Below are positions 33,060 through 44,889 of a stretch of DNA of 64,000 nt, one piece after another. Below the pieces are notes generated by a model. It worked only from the letters and a program-made list of their open reading frames with translations, searched no databases and was not told the origin of the DNA. This stretch comes from Cymodocea nodosa (Eukaryota; Streptophyta; Magnoliopsida; Alismatales; Cymodoceaceae): the NCBI GenBank assembly GCA_036874045.1, contig JAZBRI010000010.1:1322001-1386000 (forward strand), in the 5' to 3' direction. Each line of letters begins with the position of its first letter. Positions within the stretch are counted from its first letter, which is position 1. The position numbers and the translations under genes are program-made.

Positions 33060-34328
33060 AGATATAGTTAATTATTTAGTTATAAGTTTAACACCTAAGG
33101 AATGGAATAGATAGGATAAAAAATTATTCTTTCAAGAGTGAAATATTACTATTAGGAAGACCCATATTTATTTAAGAAATGTCTTGATTTAGTCATAAGG
33201 AGGTGTGTTCTAAAAACTGAATATCATAACATATTATACTTCTGTCATGACCAAGCATGTGGAGGACATTTTGGTTCAAGAAAAACTACGACCAAAATTT
33301 TACAATGTGGATTCTATTGGCTAATACTATTTAAGAATGCTCACAAATACTATTTAAGTTGTTTAAGATGTTAACAAATAGGAATGATATCAAATAGAAA
33401 TATGATGCCTCTAAATCCTATTGTTGAAGTTGAGATTTTTGATGTATGGAGAATTGATTTTATGGGTCTATTTCCTATATCTAATCAGTTTAATTATATA
33501 TTGTTAGGTGTGGATTATGTATCTAAATAGATAGAAGCTATTCCTACAAAAACTAATGACAATAAAGTGGTAATACATTTTATAAAAACTAATATAATTG
33601 CTAGATTTGGAATACTTAAAGCTATTATTAGTGATAGGGGAGCTCATTTTTGTAATAGAAGTTTTGAAGCTTTAATGAAGAAATATGGAGTAAATCACAA
33701 AATTGCAACTTCATATCATCCACAAACAAGTGGACAAGTAGAAAGTGCAAACAAACAAATTAAATTAATTTTAGAAAAAGTAGTAAATCCTACTAGGAAA
33801 GATTGGTTAATAGATGTACTTTGGGTTTATAGAACAACTTATAAAACAAGCTTAGGTGTGTCACATTTTAGAATTGTATATGGAAAAAGTTGTCACTTAC
33901 CTACTGAATTAGAACATAGAGCTTATTGGACATTAAGAACTCTAAATACTAATTTAAATTAAGTTGTTGGAAATAGAAAGATACAATTAATCGAGTTAGA
34001 AGAATTTAGGAACGAAGCTTATTCGAGAACTATAAAAGAAAAAGAAAAGATAAAATTATGGTATGACAAGAAAATTATTTCAAAAGCTTTTAAAAAAGGA
34101 CAAGAAGTATATCTTTACATGACTAGACTTCATAACCATCTAGAGAAATTAAGATTTAGATAGGTAGGACCATACATAATTTGAAACATTTATTCCTATG
34201 GAGTAATTGAAATTAAAAATCTCAAAAATTAAAATATATTTAAAGTAAATAGACAAACTTAGACCTATTCTTAAATTTTCAAAAGTTCATTTGGAATTAA
34301 AGAAGAAGTAAGAGTGGAGGACTACTAA
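33060..34328 (+). pseudogene. Copy B: integrase (Athila lineage)
   Basis: Zinc-binding region near 33240-33400 (HDQACGGHFG; CLRC replaced partly by a stop). The core has R-I-D-F-M-G (first Asp kept), IISDRGAHFCNRSFEAL and SGQVESANKQIK (Glu kept). RIVYGKSCHLPTELEHRAYW and LYMTRLHNHLEKLRFR follow, ending at TAA 34326-34328. Several Trp codons have become TAG (for example KW in the core near 33528). A 131-codon block, 33567-33962, is open. Inactive. Confidence 0.85.
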
Positions 34329-34394
34329 GGTCCTATTACGTATATATATATATATAAAATAATATATATATATTATTAATATATTTTACTATCA

Positions 34395-34770
34395 TAATAG
34401 TTTGATTAAGAGAAATCATTGGTCTAACCGAATTAGGGAATATATAAACTTTTATTTATGTGTTTTGCCTAGTAAAATTGAGAGAAACTATAGGTTTTAC
34501 TGAAGTAGAAGAATAGAAAAAGAAAGAAAAATTTTGTTTCGACAACATTGAAAAAGATCCATCGGTTTAATCGAAGCTAAAAGAAAAAGTTTTATATTAA
34601 GAATACTTCTCGGTTCAATCAAAATATAGTATTAGTTTAACCTATTGTCTAATAAAATGTGCTAGTTTGATTGAAGAAAAATATCAGTTCGACCAAAATT
34701 AAGAAAACTAGTAAAATCAAGAGTCGGTCAGACCAGAGATTCTTCAGTTTTGACCAAATAAAAAAGATTA
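34395..34770 (+). repeat. Copy B: CGGTT-N-AACCG palindrome array, decayed
   Basis: Same position as in copies A, D and F. Units include TGGTCTAACCGA, CATCGGTTTAATCGA, TCGGTTCAATCA, AGTTCGACCAA and GTCGGTCAGACCAG. Most have one or two mismatches and at least eight are visible. A TATATATATATATA run lies at 34340-34375. Confidence 0.75.
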
Positions 34771-34799
34771 TATTTAAATTATTTTATTAGATATAACTT

Positions 34800-34965
34800 T
34801 TCAGAAAGTTCATTGAGTTAAGCTTAACTCAACGAACTTACTCCATTGAGTCTAGGGTAAGTCCACGAATTTATTCTGTTGAGTTAATTGTAACTCAACA
34901 AAGTACTAAAGGTAAGTTTACAAACTTAGTCCGTGGAGTTAACTGTAACTCTATAGAGTAGTAAG
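34800..34965 (+). repeat. Copy B: AACTCAACG inverted-repeat array
   Basis: Alternating TTGAGTTAAGCTTAACTCAA, CTCCATTGAG, TTGAGTTAATTGTAACTCAA and CCGTGGAGTTAACTGTAACTC units. Two are nearly perfect 18- to 20-base palindromes. Confidence 0.85.
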
Positions 34966-35132
34966 TGAGAGAAGCGAAAAGGTTGCATGGGAAATAACTC
35001 GATTACCTACTAAAAACTTAGGGTTTATTTAAACTTAAACTTAGGATTGAGGGCATTATCTGTAGAAATCATTTAGCACTTAGAATAGTAAAAATTAGTT
35101 CTGTTCTATTCCACAACACCACAAAGTTGAAG
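34966..35132 (+). other. Copy B: leader of the transposon-protein ORF
   Basis: Noncoding, with the conserved GAGGGCATTATCTGTAGAA phrase found before the same ORF in copies A, D and F. Confidence 0.5.
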
Positions 35133-37252
35133 ATGACACAAAACTGGTGGGATGAGATTGACATTACAAAGTTCCTCCGACGCTTGGAAGATTGACATTC
35201 AAGGAAGAAAATTCAGAATACAACTAGAGAGAAAGAGCTGCAATAGGTAGAAGAAGATATTTTTCATTTACATAAAAGATTGTAGATTTAAATGTCAGAA
35301 TACCAAACATTGTGGAAACAAGGATAAAGGTAGCAACTGAAACAGTCGTTAATAGGGAAAGAAGGTTATGCCCTAATAACGAAGTTGCCCTAGAACTAAT
35401 CAGTTGTAAATCCAAACTGTGGTTTTTGAAAGAAATAGCATACCGTGCAAAGAAATTCATAATGGAACAACAACAGTAAGAGGAACAACAACAATCAGAA
35501 CCATCAACACAACAACAAGTAGGACCCTTAGATCAGCAACCACTAAGACCAACAGAAAAATTATATTTGTAAGTCTAGGATTTGAGGAGGAGATAAAGGA
35601 ATTTAAAGATTTGGTTAAACTCTAGAAAGAATAGGGTGTTGATGAATCAATGGTAGTAGTTGAAGCACACATTTTGTTTGATGCAATTTAAAGGAGAAGG
35701 ATTGAAGAAAGAGTAAAAACAAAATATAAAGTTAAATTAGAACAACATTAGGAAGTAGTTGGAATACTAATTGCAAAAGAAGTTGAGGCTGGTCCTTTAA
35801 GATCAATAACTACAGAGGAAAAAGAGCCAGTTCTTGTGGCTTGAAGGTAGCTAGAGCTCATGTTTGTTGATTTACTTTCTAAGGAAGAAGAGAAAGAATA
35901 AGCACAATTAATAAGAATGAGAAAAGGAAAGGAAAAAGTGCTTGATGCTTAGGAAATTAAACCTGAGCCAAAAACATTTATAGTGGGGCCTCAAGAGTCC
36001 ATTTTTATTGACTTGCTATTAGAAGAAGAAGAAGAGTTAGAGCAACAGCAAAGAAAAGAAAAATAGGCTGAAATTAATCTACAGCTTGAAGAAATTGGAG
36101 AAAAAGAAATTAGGGCAAAATCTACTATGCTCGAGACTCCATCCCATTTTTCCATAGAGACTGAAAGAACATTAACAATGGAATATGGAGAAGAGGAGGA
36201 AGAAAAAGAAAGAGAACAAGCTAAACAAGGAAGTATAGAAACAAAAGAAAATAATTTGATAGATTCCATTGAAGAGAATGAAACTCTTTAGCAATATATG
36301 GAGGAATTAAAAGATAAAAGTGTGGAAAGTATTACAAGCTCTCCACCACAATCAAGCCCCTATGGAGCAACAAATTTAGATTCCTGACCCCTCTAAAACA
36401 ACAACGATGAATGAAGTTCATTTCTGGAGTCAAGAAGTATATACTAAATACCAAGAAATAAAGGGGTACAATATCATATACAGTAAGCCAATTGATTGGA
36501 TTGGAATCAAAGATATTAGTGAACTATTTGAATTCTAGGGTCTACTGAATATAAATTCAAAGATAAGTGGGCATGCAATCTATGAAAATTTAGTGCCTAT
36601 CTTTTATGCAAATTTAAGAGAGGAAGATGGAATTTTAATTTCAAATGTGGAGGATGTTGAGATATAGTTAACACTTGAGCTCCTTCACAATTTATTCAGA
36701 TTAAGGAATGAAGAAATAGAAATTTTGGAAAATACAACTGCAATGGAATGGACAGAACAACAAATCAAGGAATGTTTAGCCATCGATTCTAGTGTACCAA
36801 TACTTAACAGAATGAAGTACTTAAAAGGAAAGGCACATATGGTGGCTAACATTTTAATTAAAACTGTCTATCAGAGACATGACCATGATATTGAACTTAG
36901 TTAGTTTGTCAAATGGGTCACGTATGCAGTTGTAAATAAAATTCAAGTAAATTGGTGTCAAGTTTTTCTATCAAAGATCAGATTTGCAAAGAAGAAACTA
37001 TTCTTTGGTGACTTGATACTAGAATTGATGGTGGAAGGTATTGACTTCATGAAATGGACATAAAAAAGGATTAGATTAAAGGCTATTTCAGTGAAAGAAT
37101 ACAAGAATTATACTGCTACCACTACTACTACTGATAATAGGATTGCAAGACCTTCTGGAGAAACATCAGAAGCTTTAGAAAGGATAAATCAATTAGAGCA
37201 ATAATTAGAAATGCTCTAGAAGGAAGTAGATGAATTAAGGAATAGAGATTAA
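35133..37252 (+). pseudogene. Copy B: 'putative plant transposon protein' ORF, full length but decayed
   Basis: ATG 35133 (MTQNWWDEIDITKF) aligns with the ATG of copies A and F. Order of blocks: N-terminal RKKIQNTTREKELQ; NEVALELISCKSKLW-like; FVSLGFEEEIKEFKDLVKL; two Glu-rich tracts around FVDLLS and FIDLLLEEE; TMNEVHFWSQEVYTKYQEI near 36410; SKPIDWIGIKDISELFEF; VPIFYANLREEDG; CLAIDSSVPILNRMKYLKGKAHMVANILIK near 36780; HDIELS..VKWVTYAVV; and a C-terminal coiled coil (RINQLEQ...DELRNRD). The central WSQE...YANLR and KAHM...WVTYAVV parts give the match to the plant transposon-protein domain. Many TAG/TAA and at least two frameshifts. Confidence 0.75.
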
Positions 37253-37796
37253 ATGTATTAATCATCTACTTGTAATGTAAAATGTCTAATTGTATGTAAT
37301 TCAAATAATTTATATATATGCTGTGTGAGAATTAATTTGTTTTTGAAATGAGATGAATGTAAAGGAATGATTTAATTCAAAGCTGTATTGAAATCCAAAT
37401 ATATATCTATGTTTGAAGCATTACAAGACTATTTTAAAAATTATGATTATGAATGAGATGATTAAATGCCAAAGGATTTGGAAAATAGATAAATATTTGC
37501 ATATTGAAGAGAAAAAATTTGTTTTCTACAAAATAGCAAATGAATTTTGATTTAAATATACATTTATGGTTGGAAGTAAAGGAAATTAAATGAATTTGAA
37601 TTTGAATACTGAATTAATTCTATGTATTTAATTGTATTCATGTTGATAATATACAAGAAAGAAATTTAGAAGTTAATATGAGAAGTAAGCTTTTTTAGGA
37701 AAATTTGCCAAGTGTTAACTCAACGAAGTTAATTTGTGGAGTTAACCTTAACTCCACGAAGTCGGTAATAGAATATAAGGTCACTTTGTTGAGTTG
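37253..37796 (+). other. Copy B: 3' spacer with AACTCAACG array, cut by second-family LTR
   Basis: AT-rich noncoding sequence collinear with 55294-55830 of copy F. The AACTCAACG array starts at 37717, and copy B stops at 37796 inside the motif GTTGAGTT. The LTR of the second family follows directly. Confidence 0.65.
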
Positions 37797-39471
37797 TTGT
37801 TTAGGGTTTATATGTTATGAAATTAACATGCAACCAAATTTTAATATTTATAACCACAAGCACACGAAGTCAATTATAGAAAGCATGCAAAAACAGGTCG
37901 AGTCCATAGGGACCAGCAATTAAGAAATAAATTCACTAGAGTTTAGAGATATGCCTTGTGTAAATACATTCTCCTCACATGATTGCCTTAACAATCATGG
38001 ATATGTTAGAAATGATTTCATATAGATTTGAATTAGGAATGATTAATCTCATTCATGTTTTCCGCTATCCATCATTTAAGAGAATGCATTACACAATAAT
38101 TAATTGATACACTACATATACGAAAATAACATCACACTATGCTACACTACCAATTCTACTACAAAACTAGCATACATGGACTTATAACCATACATCTAAA
38201 TCCATGTATGCCTTGATCTACTAAGTATAAGCTATATACAATCAAAACCAAGTAAATCAGGAGGTTAGAGTTAAGGAAAAAAATGTCTAAACTATGTTAG
38301 AGTTAGAGGAACAAACATTGAGTAGAATTCACACCAAGAAACATAAAATCAAACACATAGAGGGCAAAAACTCAAACTAAACTTAGAATTGAAGAACATG
38401 GAAATAAGAATAAGAATTCAACATTACAATAAAGGGAAATCACATGGAATATACAAACAATAACAATTCATAAACATATACTATTGAAATTGAAATTACA
38501 ACTCCATCTCCACTCAAATGCCTACTCCTATTACCTTGAAATCACAACTCCAAGTGCTTGAACTCAAGGGATGTCAACTCCTTGCTTCAACCACTAGAGA
38601 TGACCACCTTCTCCAGCAATCATCCACGTCCAAGGTAGCTTGTTCTCTCCATGAATTGCAGGTCCAACGTTAGAGAGAATGTAGCAAACGTAGAAGACAA
38701 TTGGAGAGCTCTCTTGGATGCAAGTTTCCACACCTTCAAGTGTATCTCCAATGTAGCTTCATCCACGAATTCATCACCAACAAGAGGGGATTTCTTCCTT
38801 CAACTTGTTTGGAGCACCAAGGGGAATTTCGAATTTTGGAGTGGGAGGAGTGACTCTAGTGGATCCCAAGGCCTATTTATAGAGTGCTTTCGTCATCAAG
38901 GAATTGATGATCTCAAAGCTTGATCTAAGGGCCCTCATTAACCTATAATCAAATCTATTTAAGTCATGCATGTAATGTTAGTAATACATGCCAAAAATAA
39001 CTCTAATTATGAACTTGAAATATATTTATTTCTAAGGTATGTAACATTCATTTTAACATGTTTACAAATGTGAAATGTAAGTTCATCCATGAATGAATCA
39101 ATTAGTAACATGTATTTAAAATTATTCATAACTAATGTCACATTATTGCATTTAATGTCCACAAGTTCATAACCATAGTGTATAAAATATATGTAGCCAT
39201 ATCAAATTATTTTAATACCTTGATGACCTTTTGTAACCCTATAAACTTTCTTCCTTGGTCTCTAAATTATTAAATCAAACATTCAAGCATATGAACATAT
39301 AATATGTTTGCTGAAAATTACATTAAAGTGGTGCATTTGTGCACATATTCATGCAATGTCATAATAATGTGATTAAAATGTATTTTCTTGTACAAGTGCA
39401 TGTAACTTGAGTTTCAAGACGTAAAATGCATGAATTATCATATAAAAATGTGCACAAATATCATCCATACA
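37797..39471 (-). mobile_element. Second Athila-like family: LTR (about 1.67 kb), minus
   Basis: In reverse complement it starts TGTATGGATGATATTTGTGC right after a GTATGGGGGAA polypurine tract. It ends near 37797 with a U5 that has the Athila-like GGTCCCTATGGACTCGACCTG phrase (near 37900). It contains GC-richer sequence at 38520-38930, with an open plus-strand frame of 90 codons that I take as chance. Sequence differs from the main family apart from short U5 phrases. The 3' end is set by where copy B stops. Confidence 0.75.
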
Positions 39472-39486
39472 AATTCCCCCATACCT
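39472..39486 (-). promoter_or_regulatory. Second family: polypurine tract
   Basis: On the minus strand, TTTAGGTATGGGGGAATT precedes the LTR start. The preceding GCTAAGGGACTAG phrase (near 39508) is shared with copies A and F of the main family just before their tracts, so the two families share a 3' end design. Confidence 0.75.
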
Positions 39487-41254
39487 AAACTTTCTAGTCC
39501 CTTAGCAAAATCTAAGCTAAAATAAACAAAACATACAAATGCTAAATGAATGAATGACTTTATTCAAGACATAGTAAAATTAGAATGGGAAATCCTAACT
39601 CACTTTTGTAGGAATCACAGTTGCATTTAGCCTATGCAACAAGCCATTAAACCCCTAAGTCATCCTAGCAGTGGAGTGTTGTCTCCAGAGGGTTTTCAGC
39701 AGATAACCCACAAAATTTAAAAAATGAAAAACACAAGTCAAAACAAACGTTAAAACACAAGAGCACGAACAAAACCTTATAAATTACAAAAATACACATA
39801 ATAAGGACAAAAGTTAACATACCCAAGATTACTTAAACATGCATGAAGTTACTTACAAAGTTTCTAGTTTAACCTTTTTCGCTTCACCTTTATTCCAACA
39901 CCTTTATCCTTTTAGGTTTAAACTTAATTGCTTATTCTCATTTCATCCTAAGAAAATAAGTACACACATATATAGGTGTAAGTGACATGGCCAAAACTTG
40001 AAATTCACATAGTAACCTACTCACTTCATCCATGTTACTTAAATAATCTTCAAAAGTCTATCCTCAAGTACATTGTCTCTTTTATTTTATTCCTCTCTCT
40101 TCTTCTTTTTTCTCTTTTGTTTTCTTTTTTTTGTTTTTTATTTAGTTTTCTCTTCTTCTCTTTTTCCTTTCTCTTTTTTTCTTTTATAACTTTCTTTTTT
40201 TTCTTCTCTGTTTTTTTTTTTTAAAACTCTTTGCCTACATCTACCCTTAGGATTACCTCCTACTCAGGAATATAGTTCTACGTGAATATTAAAAGGTTGC
40301 TTAGCCTCTATACCTAGCTACTAAATATCCTTTGTAAGAATGAGTAATCACCTTATTCCCTTTTTACTACCCTTCTCGAGAGACAACCCATTGGATATCA
40401 CTTTAGACTATTACTTAAGTTTCACTTCAAAAAGGAATAAGCTAGTTATGTTCTTTTTTAGTTAAGGCCTTGTGGTTGTGCAATACCTATATATAATAAT
40501 CGTATGAGTGAAAATTGAATTTACTCTTAAGTTCTTACCTTTAGATTCAAGGGTATTATCCTATTAGTGTTACCTCTAAGGTTCAACTAATAAACATTAC
40601 ATAAGCACTTCATTATTTAAGACCTTAGGTATGCCAACAAAAGACACAAAACACACAAATAAATCGACAAACAAAATGTGACTAATAACATTCCTAAGAA
40701 CAAACAATGAAGATTGAGTAGCCTGCTAATAGGAATATTGTCAATCACAAAATGCAAAATACTCTTCACAACGACCCCCCCCCCCCCATACCTATCTTGT
40801 ACATTGTCCCTAAAGTACTCGTAAGTATGAAATTGGCCAACTTGTGAAGCAAAAACAAAAATAAAAATAACAAGCAACACAAGACGAATTGCCACAACAA
40901 ACACAGGATAGTATTGCAACAGACTCCTACATGCATGCAACTGATATGAAAGAGGACATTCTAAGCAGGAAAATATATAAGGAGAATGAAATGCATACCT
41001 ACACTGTAGTAAGAATTCATAACTGAAAACATGAACAAACACATCAAACAATTCTAGGAAAAGAGATGTAAAAATACAATACAAATATATAGTAATACAA
41101 ATGAAAGAGCATCAACTAGAAGTGGAAGTATCAAATGGTTGATTAGAAACACACAAATAAAAAAATAAACTAAAAACACACAGCAAAAAAGAAAACAAGA
41201 AAAATACAACTACAAATACAAAATGAGCTAAAATATTAAGCATTCAAACCTAGC
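39487..41254 (-). other. Second family: 3' noncoding region with hairpin, C13 run and pyrimidine tract
   Basis: Between integrase and polypurine tract there is no gag, transposon-protein ORF or F-box gene. On the minus strand the GGGACAATGTACAAGATAGG phrase is followed by a G13 run (C13 at 40775-40787 on the plus strand), matching the hairpin-plus-purine mark of the main family. A long T/C-rich tract lies at 40075-40225 on the plus strand. The open frames over this tract (39982-40224) and at 40617-41084 are low-complexity or chance. Confidence 0.65.
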
Positions 41255-41892
41255 TCAAGTATAAGAAGGCTCATCTAAAGTAATCTCTTCACCACTATAA
41301 TGTCTTATTATTAGATAAAAATAATTTCAACTGATGACCATTAATCTTAAAATGTCTCCCCTTTTCATATTTTCTATATCTACTACACCATGGGGATAAA
41401 CTTTCTTAACCAAATAAGGTCTAGTCCATTAAGATCTAAACTTCCCAAGAAAAATGTGCAATCATGAATTATATAATAGAATCTTTTGGCCTACTACAAA
41501 TTCTCTCCTCAAGATATGCTTATCATGAAATATTTTGGCATTTTCTTCTACAATTCTAGAATTCTCATATGCCTCATGACGAATTTCTTCCAATTCAAAT
41601 AATTCTAGTCTCCTCTTCTTCTTTGTTGCCTCTAAATCCAAATTAAATCTTTTTATTGCCTACATAGCTCTATGTTCTAATTTTGCGAGCAAATGACAGG
41701 CTTTACCATATACAGTCCTAAAAGGAGACATACCTAGGACAAACTTATGGGCAATTCTGTAAGCCCACAAAGCTTCATTTAGTCTATCTACCTAGTCTTT
41801 CCTAGAAGGTCCAATAGTCATTTCTAAAATATTTTTGATTTGTCTATTAGCATTCTTGACTTGTCCATTTGTTTGTGGATGCTAAGGAGTAG
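41255..41892 (-). pseudogene. Second family: integrase C-terminal part (Athila lineage)
   Basis: Minus-strand blocks: HPQTNGQVKNANRQIKNILE (the Glu position is Lys), DRLNEALWAYRIAHK, LGMSPFRTVYGKACHLLAKLEHRAM, ELFELEEIRHEAYENSRI, and a C-terminal HIFLGKFRS..TRPYLVKKVYPHGVVDIEN. It ends near EEITLDEPSYT. It is truncated at 41892, where an LTR of the main family begins in the opposite orientation. Only about the last third of integrase is present. Confidence 0.8.
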
Positions 41893-42937
41893 TGTTTAGA
41901 ATGAAAAAGTGCATAATATTAACGGTTAAATGATGGTTAATTGCATAATATTTAGCTTATCATCTGAGAATTAAGCCATTATGTTATAATTGCACTATTA
42001 TATGCTTTAATGATAGAATCTACATAATTTCAGGAAATTAATGTTAATTAAGTACATTTCTAAATTGTTAGTAAATTATAGGCTTTGAAATTCTTAAGTA
42101 TTCGAATTTTCTGTTATTTCGGAGAGTTATATTGAATGTATCAGACAGTTATGTTGTAAATGCTTAATGAATATTTTATTATTTTCTAGAGTACACGTGT
42201 TGTAACCATAATGCATGACTTAAGTGAATTTTCGGTAAGTTATTTGTTAACTATCCGAAATGCATTTGAGCATCAGATAGTTAGATTTTTAAGTATCTGA
42301 AACATCTTTTTATCATAAAACTTACTAAGGGCACGTGTCGTTATCTGAAAACTTGATTTAAGTGTGGTTTTATAGTATTAAACATGATCTATTTTATTTG
42401 CATATATTTATATCATGTACAGGTGCACAATAATAACTCGTTGAGTTACAGGTCTAAAGGTATAAAAAGATCACGTGAGAACTCGTTGAGTTATTGAGTA
42501 AAAACCGTAAGTTATATATTTGAACTTGTTAAGTTAGAATTATGCACGTGTTGAATTTAAATGCTTTATTATGTCACGTGAGTTGCACATGTTTAACTCA
42601 TTAAGTTAGCATAACTATACGCATTGAGTTACTTGAATATACACTAAGGTAACACGTTGTGTTAGTAGCTTATAAGTTATTTCTTTATTGCACGTGTTTT
42701 ATAGTTAAATCATCAAGGTTAGTCTGTTGAGTTAACCATAACTTCACGAACTAAGTCCGTTGTGTTAACTATAACTCAACGGAGTGCTTAATTGAACACA
42801 TAAAAACTCTAATATAAAAATCGGAACAATACATAATTCTTACTCAATCTCTATGGGATTGACCTGTACTTGCATGCAAATACAATATGCACCGTGCACT
42901 TGCAGTTAAAATACAAATTGGAATTCATATCTAATTT
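41893..42937 (+). mobile_element. Copy E: LTR with internal deletion
   Basis: It starts TGTTTAGAATGAAAAAGTGC inside the second family's integrase. U3 is complete, with TATCCGAAA and CACGTG units, to about 42720. It then passes within an AACTCAACG/GTTGAGTT cluster straight into U5. About 1.1 kb, including the TATA box and GC-richer block, is lost. It ends near GAATTCATATCTAATTTG, after which the sequence jumps to the pre-gag spacer at TAACTCAACG. Confidence 0.8.
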
Positions 42938-43316
42938 GTAACTCAACGAGGTTAATTCATAGATTAAGCTAAATGATTATTCTTTTAGCCACGAATGAAA
43001 CTTCGTGGGTTTAGCAGTTACTGAAATTTGAAATTAAAAGTAGAACATGCATCCATAAAAATAGGAACCACACTACACGTTACAAGACACGTTCTTGCAA
43101 TGAGATTCATTTGCCTTATGGACGTGTATTATAAATAGAGAATAACATGTTATTTACTATTTACCAACACTTAAGGAAAGAAAAAAAAATTTCGTTGGGG
43201 AACTGGAAGGAGAAGTAGCTGATTCAACTTCATCCGTCAACAACTATTTATTGAAAACAAAGCTTCAGACTAGTATGTAATTAATCTTCTGCTATTTTAC
43301 TTTATGTTAAGAGTTT
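42938..43316 (+). other. Copy E: pre-gag spacer
   Basis: Collinear with 23870-24232 and 55900-56274. It begins inside the AACTCAACG array. CCATAAAAATAGGAACC and GTATTATAAATAGAGAA (TATA-like, near 43127) precede the gag ATG by about 190 bases, as in copies A and F. Confidence 0.65.
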
Positions 43317-44664
43317 ATGAGCACATGGATTCGTTCTCCTAGCACTAAATGATCAGTAAGAACACCTATACAAGATTATTCAACATAGAGGCGTACTGAA
43401 ATATTTTCTAAATTAAACTTTAACGAAATCCTTAGAGGTGTAGCTAACCTTTCTTTAAAAGAGAACGAAGATATGATTGCTCCAGTAGAAAAACCATTAG
43501 GGGAAATTCTATATCCTGAATTAGTTGATGAACCTTCATGTATTTGATTGCCAAACTTTGAGGGAGATAGGTTTGAACTAAAATCTAATTATATTAGTCA
43601 ATTGCCACACTTTCATGGATTAGAAAGAGAAGATGCCTATTATTTCCTTAGAGAATTTAACGAAGTTTGTCAAATGATGAAAATGCCGAACATGAGTATT
43701 GATGCTATTAAACTTAGATATATCCCTTTTACTTTAAAAGACAGCTAAAAGATAGTTATATATTCTGTTGCTTGATTCAATTTCTGCATGGACTAAATTT
43801 TACTCTATTTTTTTAGAAAAATGTTATCCAACACATCAAATGATTAAAAAGAAAAAGGAAATATTAATGTGTAACCAAAAACAGGGAGAATCATTCTGGA
43901 AATATTTTGAAAGATTTAAAGATTTACTAACTCAATGTCCACATCATGCAATGAGTAAAGCACAATTAATAGGTATAATTTATGAAGGCATAGATGTTTC
44001 AACGAAATCTTTATTAGAATCTACTTGTTAGAATGGATTTTTAAAACTGTGTAGTGAAGAAGCATGAGCATATTTAGAAAACTTTGCAAAAAGAACTATA
44101 TAGTGAGAAAACTCAACTGAAGCTATTACAGATAAAAGAATATTACCAAGGGGAATGTATGAAATAGATTCAAGCACTATGCTTGAAGTTAAATTAATTG
44201 AATTAACAAAGAAAATAGAAGAGTTATCATTAAATCAAAAACTAGAAGAAAAGAATGCAAATGTTAATGACTTAGATATTATTTATGTTAGAAACCAGAA
44301 AAATAACTTTAGAAATTTTTATAACCCTAATTGGAGAAATTACCCGAACTTATCTTGGAGAAACAACAATTTCCAGGGAGGAGAAAATATAAATGACAAA
44401 AATATAAGTTATGAAGCATTAATTGAATAAGGATCTAGAATAGAGAAATTAGAAAAGATAATTCAACAATTAAACAATCGTCTAGATCTTGTATTTGGAA
44501 ATGCTGCCATTCAAAATCAAAATATGAATAGAAATATACCCCCTAGATAGAAGGAATCAATTGAAGTTAGACCTATTAGAGGATTGCTAATGCAAGCAGT
44601 ACCTAACCCTATCAACAAAACTGTTAATGAAATTGATACCTCCTATGGGAGGGAAGCTGAATGA
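43317..44664 (+). pseudogene. Copy E: gag capsid region
   Basis: ATG 43317 opens MSTWIRSPSTK, then a TGA where copy A has CAA (a former CGA would explain both). Blocks as in copy A: NFEGDRFELKSNYISQLPHF, YYFLREFNEVCQMMKMPNM, the Trp in SISAWTKF kept here (TAG in A and F), QGESFWKYFERFKDLLTQCP, ELTKKIEELSLNQ, and NFYNPNWRNYPNLSWRNNN. One frameshift near 43744 and stops near 44029, 44068 and 44102. TAG at 44548 and TGA at 44662 match the other copies. No zinc knuckle. Confidence 0.87.
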
Positions 44665-44769
44665 AGTAGTATAACTAAAGTAACTATGTATAATATAGGA
44701 AGTAGAAAAATATAAAAAGAAAAAAAAAGTAAGTTTAATTATAGTTAGTAATATCGTAGAGTTATTACT

Positions 44770-44803
44770 TAACTCAACGAACTTAGTTAAGTTCGTTGAG
44801 TTA
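44770..44803 (+). repeat. Perfect 34-bp inverted repeat between gag and F-box (copy E)
   Basis: Arms TAACTCAACGAACTTA and its exact reverse complement are separated by only GT. This is the longest perfect palindrome of the family that I can see, at the gag/F-box boundary. Copies A (25680) and F (57728) have decayed or shorter versions. Confidence 0.95.
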
Positions 44804-44889
44804 TGACCTAACTCCACGAGGGTAAGTAAGTAGTTATGTTAATTTTATCTCTATTAAATTTTTTTTTATGTTGTATAGAATCACAATAG

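Noticed and set aside
38651-38923. 90-codon plus-strand ORF in the second-family LTR
   Set aside because: It is antisense to the LTR, in its GC-richer part, with no recognisable domain. Probably chance.
39982-40224. 80-codon plus-strand ORF rich in Phe, Leu and Ser
   Set aside because: It is a translation of a T/C-rich tract in the 3' noncoding region of the second family; no protein character.
40617-41084. 155-codon minus-strand ORF
   Set aside because: It lies in the 3' noncoding region after integrase of the second family, spans the G13 run, is hydrophobic by composition and matches nothing I recognise.
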